Positions 46,329-56,316 of a DNA stretch of 64,000 bases are shown here, one piece after another. The stretch's first letter is position 1. Each line of letters begins with the position of its first letter. Source of the stretch: Tritrichomonas musculus. Taxonomy: Eukaryota > Parabasalia > Tritrichomonadida > Tritrichomonadidae. The position numbers were made by a program, and so were the translations under genes. The notes under the pieces were generated by a model. It searched no databases, was not told the origin of the DNA, and worked only from the letters and a program-made list of their open reading frames with translations. The stretch is taken from NCBI GenBank assembly GCA_039105265.1, contig JAPFFF010000025.1, positions 248,001 to 312,000 on the forward strand, in the 5' to 3' direction.

Positions 46329-48560
46329 TCAAAGCAATTCTTTACAACTTTCTCTGCTGTTTGTGTCATATATTTTCCCGCCTGTTTCTTTTATTGAGCC
46401 AGCAAGGTAGTAATAAACACTTCTAAATGTGCTGTCATTGAAGCACGTAATATAAACATCCAAGCCGCTTTCTTTAATCAGCTGAATGTTCTCCTTGATC
46501 GCATCACAAATGATGTCCATTGGATTGGCGAAAACTCCCCCTCCAAGAAGCGTCAGTGACAATTTATTTGCTCCAGCACGGTCAGGATACAAAAGAGAGT
46601 TTTCCCATGCAGATAGAATCGTGGCTCTGTACTCGCCGATAAGAAGCTGCTTGGCAACTTTGTACGTTAAGTCTGATCGTATGACATCTGAAACAAAATT
46701 GAATGCAGCAGCATAGACGTGATTTGCAGTCTGATTTGGCGGTGCTAAACAAAAAGAATTCCTAGGGCCTCGGTTTAAGACAACCTGACAATTCCGATGA
46801 ACGCCAACTTTCCAGATTGTTGGGTCATTCAATTTATTTGCATTGAAATTTGAATACATTGAATTTGATTCAATTTTATTTGCATTGAAATTTGAATACA
46901 TTGAATTCGATTCAATTTTATTTGCATTGAAATTTGAATACATTGAATTCGATTCAATTTTATTTGCATTGAAATTTGAATACGTTGATTCAAGCTTGTG
47001 CTGTTTTTGAGGTATTTCTTGGAAATGCTTTATATCATCATCTCTCTTTATTATTGCATATCCATGTGTAACAGGTATTCTTGCTTTATCAAGTAAATTA
47101 ATTTCTTTATTTATTTGGCCTCTAATTACTTGGCCAGATTTTATTTGGCTTTGCTCCACTTTTTCATAGATAATCTGTCCTGACAAAGGATCACGATCGA
47201 CGAAGTAATTTCTGTACACAATTGAAGGTCCGCACGCGAGTGCTGCATACGGGCCTTGCGTAATGTCTGCGTAATAGCGAGTGACGCCATGCGAAGCAGT
47301 TTGTCCGTGGCTCACAAATTCAAGGCAGTTAAAATTTGAGGCTGCCAAATACGTAGCACCGTTCCACTTAGGAAGTGACTGCATTGACAAGATGTCAATT
47401 AATTCACCACAAACCGAATTACTCCCATAACCATGAATTACGTGCAGCTTTCCTCCGTTTCTGTTCTCCTGAATATTGAACGATGATCTGTCACTCGTTT
47501 TGATCTGAAAAAGTCCAGTGTTGTACGTTTTATTGTTGACCTTGGATACCAAGTCAACATGATCCTCGTATTTAACAACATCCAAGTTTTTGTAAACTGA
47601 TTCAATTTCCTCATCAAATCCAAAAAGCTTCTGGAACCAGTCACTCGGATAAAATGGCTCAAGCGGGGAAGTCCTAAAATATTCATAAAAACCAAAAATG
47701 GTCAAAATCATTACATTTTCACCAAGTGGATATTGATAGGTTATCGTTTCACTTTGATGGACTCGAAAGACCCATTTAAACCTCAATTTTTCAAGAAATG
47801 AATTCAATGCTTCTATGCCAAAAATGGATTGGATTCCATTAGGGCTAGGTTCATAAAATTTTGTGTCATTACTTGGATGATTCCATAGAAATTCATATTG
47901 AATTTGATCATAAAAGGTGAATTCATGGCCAATTTTGTGAATTTTTAATAAATCTTCCCTGCTATCTAAAAAAGAGGCAATACCACTATGAACGCAAAAT
48001 ATATCATCATTTATAATTGCACAAATTGGGAGAGAAGCAAAAGTGTCAGTTATTTGTGCATAAAATTTTTCGGAATTATTAGGATCATAGTTTGCTTTAG
48101 GGATTCTTCTCATACATTCCGATTTAAAGCCATATTTATCAGTCATTGTTTTAAATTCATGATTTCCTCTGGTTAAAAAGATGTGGTTTGGGTACATGCA
48201 TTTCAATGAATATAATAATATCATAACTTCGCAACTATTTTCACCTTTGTTAACGTAATCTCCTAAAAATAAATATCTGGTTTGTGGCGGGTAGCCTTCT
48301 TTCCTAAAAATATCAAGGAGTTTTTTTAAATCTCCATGAATATCTCCTGATATAACAAAATTTGATGCATCTGACCTGGTTACGGTGATATTCAAAACTG
48401 ATGGCTCATTTTTTAACAAGTTGTCTGCATAATTAATAATTTGATAAGCAATGTTCAGATCAAATGCAATATATGAATTTAAATGCTTGTATTCATAAGA
48501 CTCTAAAATTTTTAAAGCTGTTTGATAAAATTCTTGTAGTTTTTTTTGACTCGCACTCAT
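46329..48560 (-). CDS. PPP-family Ser/Thr phosphatase fused to a macrodomain-like region
   Basis: A 743-aa frame. I choose MSASQKKLQEF (48560); the frame has earlier Mets at 48581 and 48614. Residues ~60-310 carry the PPP metal and substrate motifs GDIHGDL, GDYVNKG (usual GDYVDRG) and RGNHE, a later HSG for HGG, and RVHQ for RAHQ, so most catalytic residues are kept. The usual C-terminal SAPNYC block is replaced by LTIFGFYEYFRTSP. The second half (from WFQKLFGFDEE) has ATYLAASNFNCLEF, TQGPYAALACGPSIVYRNYF and, near the end, LTLLGGGVFANPMDIICDAI with GLDVYITCF. I read this as a macrodomain-like fold that might bind or process ADP-ribose. A 14-aa tandem repeat interrupts it. A broken paralogue without the phosphatase lies at 32368-33371. 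Confidence 0.82.
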   Translation of the reverse strand: MSASQKKLQEFYQTALKILESYEYKHLNSYIAFDLNIAYQIINYADNLLKNEPSVLNITVTRSDASNFVISGDIHGDLKKLLDIFRKEGYPPQTRYLFLGDYVNKGENSCEVMILLYSLKCMYPNHIFLTRGNHEFKTMTDKYGFKSECMRRIPKANYDPNNSEKFYAQITDTFASLPICAIINDDIFCVHSGIASFLDSREDLLKIHKIGHEFTFYDQIQYEFLWNHPSNDTKFYEPSPNGIQSIFGIEALNSFLEKLRFKWVFRVHQSETITYQYPLGENVMILTIFGFYEYFRTSPLEPFYPSDWFQKLFGFDEEIESVYKNLDVVKYEDHVDLVSKVNNKTYNTGLFQIKTSDRSSFNIQENRNGGKLHVIHGYGSNSVCGELIDILSMQSLPKWNGATYLAASNFNCLEFVSHGQTASHGVTRYYADITQGPYAALACGPSIVYRNYFVDRDPLSGQIIYEKVEQSQIKSGQVIRGQINKEINLLDKARIPVTHGYAIIKRDDDIKHFQEIPQKQHKLESTYSNFNANKIESNSMYSNFNANKIESNSMYSNFNANKIESNSMYSNFNANKLNDPTIWKVGVHRNCQVVLNRGPRNSFCLAPPNQTANHVYAAAFNFVSDVIRSDLTYKVAKQLLIGEYRATILSAWENSLLYPDRAGANKLSLTLLGGGVFANPMDIICDAIKENIQLIKESGLDVYITCFNDSTFRSVYYYLAGSIKETGGKIYDTNSRESCKELL
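46830..46985 (-). repeat. 42-bp tandem repeat inside the macrodomain-like region
   Basis: Four copies encode YSNFNANKIESNSM, the last incomplete, with almost no base differences. They sit between the GYAIIKRDDD and IWKVGVHRNCQVVL segments, probably as a surface loop, and are absent from the 32368-33371 paralogue. Confidence 0.9.
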
Positions 48561-48614
48561 TAAAAATTGTTTTTTTTTCATAAAAATTTTTTCCACTATG
48601 TAAACTTTGTGCAA

Positions 48615-49207
48615 AAATTTTTATCAACTTTTTGTATTTTTTTTAATCGTGGAAATGGAAATTTTTTTTTGAAGACATTTTTTGATTAACGATTTTCTAA
48701 AATTAGCAAAAAATAGTAAACGAACTTAAGGAAATGATGATGGTAGGATTAAGTTTTTTGTTTATTTATTTTTATTCGATATCTTTAAAAACATTCTTCA
48801 AAAATTAAGTTTCAGTAATCACAGATTCTTATGCATGTAATCATGCTTTTAATTTTTTACTTACTAATTGTTTTATCCTTGTTTAGTTGCAACAATGTCC
48901 ATTGATTAATCTAAAAATAGACAAAGGAAAATCTAACTTGAACCATTTTTTTATCATTGCAAAAAGCAAAACACAATCCAAACCAGATTTCGCCTATATC
49001 CAGTTTCTGCTTATAGAAAAGTAAAAATTAATAGTAATTGAAAAAATATAATTGGATTATAATTAATGAAATGGATTTTAAAAATATCTCTAATAAATAT
49101 ATTTATCTTTTTATTTGAATAAAATTCTTGATTTTATGAGATAAATATGTTTTATTTTTTAATTTAATTTCTTATCAAAATATTATTTTTTCAAAAAAAC
49201 AAACAAA
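48615..49207. other. Divergent intergenic region
   Basis: Lies between the phosphatase (minus) and the kinase-like gene (plus), so it should hold both promoters. It is AT-rich. TTTTTTCAAAAAAACAAACA precedes the kinase ATG, but no clear trichomonad initiator (TCA-Y-W) is present. Confidence 0.5.
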
Positions 49208-50122
49208 ATGAGCAAACAAGAACTCCAAAGAAGCCAATCACCAGAAGAGCAGAAAGTTGAGCAAAGTGGATTCAGAATTCTTGAAGAAGAAGAAATAAAA
49301 AATTTGAAAAAGATTGAAGATTTCGGATCAGTAGGACGAGTGACAAAGGTTTTAATGAAAGATATTTATGCATTGAAGAAAATTTTTATTAGTAACTTCC
49401 AATATCTTCCAAATTTCATCAAAGAATATGAAATCTTGATGAGCCAACCACGTCATCCGAACATTGTTGAAGTAATTGGAATCTACACTGGCAGCAAAAG
49501 ATATCCACCAAGCATCCTGCTTGAATATTGTCCTATGAACTTAGAAAATGCAATTTCAGAAAACATTTTGTCAAAAGAAGGAATTGTGAAGATCATCTAC
49601 CAGATCGCCGAAGGCATGAAATACATCCACATGAAGGGAATAATTCATGGAAGCTTGTGTCCAACTAACATTCTGATTGCAAGTGATGGAACTGTGAAAA
49701 TCAGCGATTTTTGTATAATGAAATTAATTTCTTTTGAAGAACAATCGATGTCATACCCTATTAGCAAATTAATGTTCATAGCGCCTGAAATAATCAATGA
49801 AGAAGATTCTTACGACGAAAAAATTGATGCTTATTCATTTGGCGTTCTTTTGTTCTATGTTCTGAGTGGTGGAAAACTTCCAAAAATCAAGATTAAAGAA
49901 AGGGTTAGAGGAAAGAAGGCCGATATTCCTTCTTCATTCACTGAATTCTCAAAGAAGCTAATAAATGAGTGCTGGAACTTTAATCCGAAAGATCGGCCAA
50001 GTTTCCAAATGATTCTTAATGACCTCGAAAGAAATCACTACAATTTGATTCAATTAAATAAAACTGAAATCGATAATATTGAATCTTTTGTGAAGCAACA
50101 CAAAACAAAGATTCCTCAATGA
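49208..50122 (+). CDS. Probable pseudokinase (TKL-like)
   Basis: An intact 304-aa frame of single-domain kinase length. The ATP-site Lys is present (YALKKIF), an alpha-C Glu is likely (FIKEYEILM), and the hinge region reads ILLEYCPMNL. The catalytic loop HRDLxxxN is changed to HGSLCPTN, so the catalytic Asp is missing, and DFG is DFC. The activation-segment APE is intact (IAPEII), as are DAYSFGVLLFYVLSGG and the closing CWNFNPKDRPSF, which is typical of tyrosine-kinase-like kinases. It should fold and may bind ATP, but phosphotransfer is unlikely. Pseudokinases usually act as scaffolds or allosteric partners; the partner is unknown. Confidence 0.88.
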   Translation: MSKQELQRSQSPEEQKVEQSGFRILEEEEIKNLKKIEDFGSVGRVTKVLMKDIYALKKIFISNFQYLPNFIKEYEILMSQPRHPNIVEVIGIYTGSKRYPPSILLEYCPMNLENAISENILSKEGIVKIIYQIAEGMKYIHMKGIIHGSLCPTNILIASDGTVKISDFCIMKLISFEEQSMSYPISKLMFIAPEIINEEDSYDEKIDAYSFGVLLFYVLSGGKLPKIKIKERVRGKKADIPSSFTEFSKKLINECWNFNPKDRPSFQMILNDLERNHYNLIQLNKTEIDNIESFVKQHKTKIPQ

Positions 50123-50627
50123 ACCAATAAGTCAACTCAAACTATTTCTAATTTATCTTCTTTCAATTGATTCAATATTTAAATAAATAAATAAAAAAAA
50201 ACATATTTATAATAGATAAAAAATTATATTAAATTTAATGATTAAGGTCAATATTGACCTCGTATGATACACTTGAATAAAAAAGTTCCAAATTTTTTTT
50301 TGGATATTTAAAGACAAGCAGGTGGTAAATAATATAATTTTATGATGTTATTACCTTAACCAAACTGAAACCTAAGTTTTAAAATCTCTGTAAAAAATAA
50401 TGTCAATTTGATTTAGATAAAATTAATGAAAATTTTTATTATAAAGAGCCATTATTCGTGTAAGTTAATTTGACTAAAATAAATTTTAAAATTTGTCAAT
50501 TTTGTTTTTTAAAAAAAAATTTGGTGAAGATTTTGGGTCTTTATTTGAATTAAAAAATTTTCGACACATATATAATTTTTGAAAAAACTCTATATAACCA
50601 AATATAAAAAAATTGAAATAATAAGAA
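50123..50627. other. Intergenic with a perfect 16-bp palindrome
   Basis: AGGTCAATATTGACCT at 50245-50260 is its own reverse complement. A one-base variant lies at 4352-4367. The rest is AT-rich spacer between the kinase gene and tRNA-Glu. Confidence 0.75.
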
Positions 50628-50699
50628 TCCGACATCGTTCAGCGGTTAGGATACGTGGTTTTCATCCACGGGATCGGGGTTCGACTCCCCGTGTCGGAA
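50628..50699 (+). tRNA. tRNA-Glu (TTC)
   Basis: A complete 72-nt cloverleaf: acceptor TCCGACA/TGTCGGA fully paired, D arm GTTC/GGAT, anticodon stem CGTGG/CCACG with loop TTTTCAT (anticodon TTC, reading GAA/GAG), a 4-nt variable loop, T arm CGGGG-TTCGACT-CCCCG, discriminator A. No intron. A T run soon follows (AATTTTTTT), fitting RNA polymerase III termination. Internal A- and B-box sequences are intact. Confidence 0.97.
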
Positions 50700-50944
50700 A
50701 TAATTTTTTTATTTATTTTTTATTTCTCAATTCATAAGAAATGAATAGCTTAACTAAATATATGAATAACTTTAATAAGAATGCTCATATATTTTTTAAT
50801 TAGTAATAAAATAAATTTCATGAAAGAAAAAAAATCAAGATTTTTTTAAGCAGAAAATTAGAATAAAACAAACGTTACTATTTCAATAAATAATAATCGT
50901 TATAAAATCTTTGAATAATATCTTAACCAAATTCAATTTTGCTA

Positions 50945-52970
50945 ATGATACCAATCGAAGTGATTGATCAAGCAAATAAAATTATAGATTTGCAAGACCA
51001 TCTTTTAAATTTCTCTCATGAATCATTATTACCCTTAAAAAAATATTTTTCTGATTCAGATTTTTTATCAAATGCAAAAGAAATCAATCTTTTACTTGAT
51101 ATTATTTTAATATTTTCGGAAATACGACCAAAATTAATTCCATATTATTGCGAACTTCTTATTTTTTTAAATAGCACTAATTCATCTATCAAATCAATTC
51201 TACTTGAAAAGTTTTTTAAAGCTTCAAACTGTGATGAATCAATTTTTTTAAATGCGAATAATTTTTATTTTCTTCGACAAATGATGATGACAGATTTTTA
51301 CTCACCGGAAGAAATTGTTGCGAGAATAGAATTATATTCCAAAGATCATTCACCCGAACATTTTTATTCGTCAACAATATTTTGCTATTTTGCACGAGAA
51401 TTAAAAGAATTAAATTCTGAACTTTATTTTTCACTTTTTGAATTATTTACGAAAGAAATGGAATTGATCACAGCACCAGGATGTCTTCACTCAATATATA
51501 TGAATTACGACAGTCTTTCAGCGAACGATTTTGAAATCTATCACAAATTATTTGAACAAAAAAGTTACATTGAAACCGATTCAATTGATGAATTTCAAAA
51601 AACGGTTTCAGATGTAAACCATAGAATTCATCCATCAATATTTGGTCTTCCTCCCATTCTGCAAAATATGCCAACCTTGATTCAATGTACTGCTTTTTAT
51701 GGATCTTTGAAAATTTTTAAATTTTTGCTTCTGAATGAGGCAGACTTGTCAATGAAGGACGGAGTTTCTCGGACTCTTGTTCATTTTGCTGTTGCCGGAG
51801 GAAATCTTGAAATAGTCCATATTTTGGACCAGTATGAGCAAGACTTTGAAGGGTCACTTCATGTAGCAGCCAAATTTCATCAGTATGAAATATTCACGTG
51901 GCTTGTTGAGAATCGTCAAATGGACATTCATGATGGCTTCGTATTGAGTCAAGCATCGATCAAAGCAAATTTGCAAGAGATGCTTTTTTTGTTTGAAAAT
52001 GACGTTGATCCGAATTTAACTGATGAATCTGGCTGGACTCCTTTACATTATGCATCACGCGATAATGTTATTTGTTCGATAAAACTTCTTCTTTCGCATG
52101 CAAAAATCGATCCGAATTTGGATAATAATGGAAACACGACGGCACTCGATAATGCTGTTATAAATGGGAGATATGAAGCTGTTGAATTTTTAATTTCAAG
52201 TGAAAAAGTTGATATTAATAAACAAACAAAAGATGGTGTTTCATAAGATTTTTTTTTTTTTATAATTAACTTGTGACTGCATTGATTTATGCCGCTCAAT
52301 ATGGTTACTATGACATTTTTGATATTCTTATAAAGCATCCAAAAATTGATTGTACAATCTCAGATGAAAAAGGAAGAAATGCTTTGTATTACGCTTCTCA
52401 TGAAGGAATGACAAAAATTGTTGAATTAATTTTGAAATCCAATAAATTTGATATAAATAAAGTCGATTCAAATAAATCATCCGCTTTACATCAGGCATGC
52501 TCTAAAGGCTACACGAGTATTGTTAAGCTTCTTTTGAATGAAAAGGATATTAAATTAAACATTCAAGATGATGATGGAATTTTCCTTTTTTTTTTATTAT
52601 TTGTTTAATTGGACGCCTTTAAGTTGTGCTGTTTCTGAAGGTTATGCTGATATTGTTAAACTTTTAATTGAGATAAATGATGTTGATATTAACATTCAAG
52701 GAAATGATGGGATTTATCTTTTTGTGCTAACTGTGGACTCCAATGCATGAAGCCGTTTCTCAGCCAAATATTGAAATCGTTAGAATTCTTTTATCAAGAG
52801 ATGACATCAATTTGAACTTACGAAATGATGGTTTTACTTAAGTTTTGACTTATAGTGTTCTTTTTTTATTTTGTTTATATAAAACACCGCTCGATATGAT
52901 CGATGAGAGTGATAATTCGGTGAATATTGAAATATGCAAGTTGATAAATGAATACAATGATTGTTTTTAA
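50945..52970 (+). pseudogene. DUF3447-like / ankyrin-repeat gene interrupted at each repeat boundary
   Basis: From ATG 50945 (MIPIEVIDQANKIIDLQDHL) the frame is open for 433 codons to 52246. An N-terminal half resembles the DUF3447 proteins (LIQCTAFYGSLKIFKFLLL), then ankyrin repeats (GWTPLHYASRDNVICSIKLL). After that, each further ankyrin unit is intact but is cut off from the next by a T-rich insert at the same place, right after DG and before (W)TPL: 52238-52272 (35 nt), 52579-52609 (31 nt), 52712-52733 (22 nt) and 52833-52880 (48 nt). Removing all four would give a continuous ankyrin stack ending INEYNDCF at 52970. They lack GT...AG borders. The gene is either dead with repeat-linked insertions or uses an unrecognised splicing mode. 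Confidence 0.7.
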
Positions 52971-53373
52971 ATAATAAATCTCATTTATATCAATATAAGC
53001 TTTTTTTATTTAAAAATTTTATTTGATCAATAAATAGACAACCTTTCAGAAAAATGCTTTTTTCAGCATTAGTCAGTTAGATGATGAAACTGAAATAATT
53101 TCACTCAATACTATCCAAACCAATTGAAAAGATCATTTGCATTTATTCAAAAATTGCTTGTTATTATTTATTCAATTAATATAATTGAGCTCAATTATAT
53201 TCATAACGCATCTTTTGCTTCATCTTTATGGAATTTGAGAGCTTTAAAATCACCGTGGCAACTAATTTTTCAGCTCTATAAATGAAAATGAGTTCTAAAT
53301 GACTATCCCATAGAATTCAATTGCATTTATACACAAATAATGGTAATCGATACTTCTGTGCCAATTAAGGCCA
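52971..53373. other. Intergenic, nothing firm
   Basis: AT-rich, with stop-rich text in all frames. It may include the decayed 5' part of the LRR fragment that follows. Confidence 0.45.
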
Positions 53374-54153
53374 GTGCTTCTCATCCTCAGACATTTGAAT
53401 GATTTGTTTGTGGTAATTTCAAATGCGTGTGTAAAAACAATTGAAAAATATGCATTTTCATTTTGTCAAAACCTTACAAAAGTTGAAATTTCACCAAATT
53501 CAAATTTACAAACAATTGAATCAAATGCATTTTTAAAATCAAAAATCAAAGAAATTTTTATTCCATCAAAAGTTTCTAAAATATGTGAATATGCATTTTG
53601 CTATTGCACAAATCTTGCAAAAGTTGAATTTGAGTCAAATTCAAATTTACAAATAATTGAATCAAATACATTTTCTAACGCAAAAATTAAAGAAATTTTA
53701 ATTCCATCAAAAGTTTCAAAAATATGTGAATATGCATTTTACGAGTGCACAAAACTTGCAAAAGTTGAATTTGAGACAAATTCAAATTTACAAATAATTG
53801 GATCAAATGCATTTGCAAATTCAAAAATCAAAAAAATTTCTATTCCATCAAATGTTTCAATAATTTGTAATTATGCATTTACCTTTTGTATGAGACTTAC
53901 AAAAGTTGAATTTGCTTCTAATTCAAATTTACAAGCAATTGAAAAATTTGCATTTTCACAATCAAGTATCAAATCAATTTCTCTTCCATCAAATGTTTCT
54001 AAAATATATGAAAATGTATATTATTATTGCACAGAACTTCAAATAATTGAAATTCCAGAAGATTCAAAATTAGAATCATTCCCATCATTAAATTACATTG
54101 GAAGTCAAAAACTCATAGTTATGATTTCATCATCATTTAAACCATTTAAATAA
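53374..54153 (+). pseudogene. 5'-truncated BspA-like LRR gene
   Basis: An open 259-codon frame with no ATG near its beginning; the first codons (LLILRHLNDLFVV) are not LRR-like. From about 53420 there are alternating LRR units in a 46-aa double repeat (KVSKICEYAFYECTKLAKVE then SNLQIIGSNAFANSKIKKIS), with three or four tandem, closely similar copies. It ends naturally at TAAA (54151) after YIGSQKLIVMISSSFKPFK. The missing start and N-terminal domain suggest a truncated copy. If expressed, a start from upstream sequence would be needed. Confidence 0.75.
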
Positions 54154-54336
54154 AATTTAATAAACTTGTTTCATTAAATCGGAACCAATGGTCAATTATA
54201 ATAGACTTTTTAAAATGTTTATACATTCAATATAAGACAAAACCGCTATTCGATGGTCAATTACTGGTTCCGATTTATTGAAACCAGTTTATAAATTTCA
54301 TATTTTTGTCAAGTAAACCATTTAAATAAAATTGAA
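54139..54336. repeat. Small inverted-repeat element flanked by a 22-bp direct repeat
   Basis: A 22-bp sequence (AAACCATTTAAATAAAATTT) at the 3' end of the LRR frame, 54139-54160, recurs at 54315-54336 with one change. Between the copies, 54162-54187 and 54265-54290 form an imperfect 26-bp inverted repeat containing TAAATCGGAACCA, and ATGGTCAATTA occurs twice inside. This looks like an insertion that duplicated its target, though 22 bp is long for a transposon; a local slippage or repair event is the alternative. Confidence 0.65.
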
Positions 54337-54994
54337 TATATCATTTTTATTAGTAGATAATATTTCATTATTAAATATTTGACGATAGAAGCTGTGAAAA
54401 TGTCGATTTTGATATAATTGATGTCAGAACAATTGTCAATTTGTTCCATTGAACTTTTTTGTTTCATAAGAATATAGAAGGCTGTAATAATGCTTATGAT
54501 TATTTGATTGTCCTTTTTTTATATATAAAATATAAATGTTTTTTATGTTCATACATGAAATGTTCAATATTTGAAATTATTTTATTTACAGATAAAAAAT
54601 AACACAATAATAAATATAAAAAATATATTCATCAAAATTAGTTTAAATAATTTTTTTTTTAATAGATAAAATAGATTTTTTTTAAAAAAACGATGAATTT
54701 ACATCATTTCACGTGTTCAAATAAAAATGAAAATTTTGGTTAAATACACAATAATAATTAAAAAACAATATTAAAAAAACAATAATAAACTTATATAAGT
54801 ATTAAATATTATAATAACAGAAATAAAAAATAAAAGTAGAATGCAATACTTTCATATTATACCAACAAATATTTTCAATAAAATTTTGTATCGCAAAATC
54901 ATTTGGATTGAATTTTCTATAGAATTTGTATTCTATTGAATTAAATTGATAATGGATTCAACTTTTTGAATCAATACAATCAATATAATCAGCA
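54337..54994. other. Intergenic, nothing recognised
   Basis: AT-rich spacer before the BACK-like gene, with poly-A and poly-T runs and no repeats of note. Confidence 0.5.
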
Positions 54995-55714
54995 ATGCAA
55001 AGTAATGAATACGAGCCATCCATCACAAAATTTAGACGATTAACAATTCAAGACCACAGTTCTCCCTTCAATCTTTTCATTAGTTTCAAAGAAGATTCCA
55101 CGAAATCACCGAATACAAATATTCAAGTTACGACAACTAAAAACAAAGAACGTGTTCTATCTAAAAAAATCAATGAGCTCAATCAAGTTGATCCGACTAT
55201 TAATTCATTTTTACTTGACATTTCAAACCGAGATATCGATTGTGATGAATCAAGTTTGAGAGAAACCATTCAATTACTATTGAAATCATCTGAAGAAAAA
55301 GTTGAAATTCCACTTAACAAAGATAAAGAAAAATTATTCCATATCATTCGTTTTTTACTTGATGATGAAGAAAACATCAAATTCATCAACAGCATTGAAG
55401 AATCACTATCGTATTTATCAACAGAATTTCATGATAAATCGATTGAGTATCTCTCTTCACATTTTTCAGAATTTGTCAATAGTAATCAAATGACGAAAAT
55501 TGAAGAGAAAATAATGAAGGAAATCATAGATTTGTACTTTGAAAAAACACGAGAAATCAACAAGGAAGAAGTCATGAACATTTTTAATAAAATGAAGGAA
55601 ATCGATGAAGAGCCGTCGATCATTTTGTATTTCATCTTAAACTTAGACATAAAATATTCAAGCTTGGCTTTAACAAATTTGTATGTTACACTCAAGCAGA
55701 ATATCAATCAATAA
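54995..55714 (+). CDS. BTB/BACK-like protein, short form
   Basis: An intact 239-aa frame. It has the family line VLSKKINELNQVDPTINSFL, which corresponds to the SPTVSRLHQADPTISFL line of the 4884-6341 protein, and SIEYLSSHFSEFVNSNQ, like its IEYLSGHF segment, followed by BACK-like helices. It ends right where the paralogue would go on to its linker and F5/8C domain, so it is a short form or a C-terminal truncation. There is no signal peptide. A peptidase remnant begins only 8 bp after the stop, which suggests that a rearrangement joined unrelated sequence here and may have removed the C-terminal domain. Confidence 0.7.
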   Translation: MQSNEYEPSITKFRRLTIQDHSSPFNLFISFKEDSTKSPNTNIQVTTTKNKERVLSKKINELNQVDPTINSFLLDISNRDIDCDESSLRETIQLLLKSSEEKVEIPLNKDKEKLFHIIRFLLDDEENIKFINSIEESLSYLSTEFHDKSIEYLSSHFSEFVNSNQMTKIEEKIMKEIIDLYFEKTREINKEEVMNIFNKMKEIDEEPSIILYFILNLDIKYSSLALTNLYVTLKQNINQ

Positions 55715-55722
55715 TCGGCACT

Positions 55723-56316
55723 GTGAAAGTGACTCCAAAAAGTACACAAAAAGTTGATTATGTAAAAGTAAACAAACCAGAGTTGATTGATTGGAGAGAC
55801 AAATGCCTTGTTAATCAAATCCGAGATCAAGGATTATGTTCGTCTGGGTATGTTTCTGCCATGACACAAGCGCATCAAAGTTTAAGATTAAACTTAGATC
55901 AAGGATTATATTCGTCTGAGTTGTACATCAAACAGTAGTTGATGATAATGAATAATTTGTTAGATTATTTGGTCTAACATTCCGCCGTTACAACCCTCGG
56001 ATTCTTTCGTACAGTCGAGTAAATTTTAATCAGAAAACATCGGAAGAAACGTGTGAGTCAGCCCATAACTCAGACTATCAATACATCGGTTATAAACGGG
56101 CAACGTGCGATTTTTCTTTTGAAAAAGCCGTGTTCGTGTCAACAGATTTCTTCATCGGAAATTACGGTGACGAAGAGAAAGTCGCAGAGCTCGTTTCAAC
56201 GGGAGTCTGTGCAACAATGATAGACGCATCTCTGGTTTCTTTCCAGCTCTACCAAAGCGGAATATATGACGAGCCAAAATGCAGCTCAGAAAGAACAACT
56301 CACGTAATAATTACAT
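55723..56316 (+). pseudogene. Papain-like cysteine peptidase remnant
   Basis: The first frame (55723-55938) matches the start of a mature papain-family enzyme: IDWRDKCLVNQIRDQGLC, but the active-site block QGxCGSCW reads QGLCSSGY, so the catalytic Cys is lost. After a break, 56130-56316 matches the C-terminal half (GDEEKVAELVSTG, ATMIDASLVSFQLYQSGIYD, then SSERTTHVI before the catalytic-His region). The propeptide and the Asn-containing end are absent. The DNA is clearly richer in G and C than its surroundings, as expected for a formerly well-expressed gene. It ends abruptly against the tail of the minus-strand Pmp-like gene. Host peptidase gene, not functional. Confidence 0.8.
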
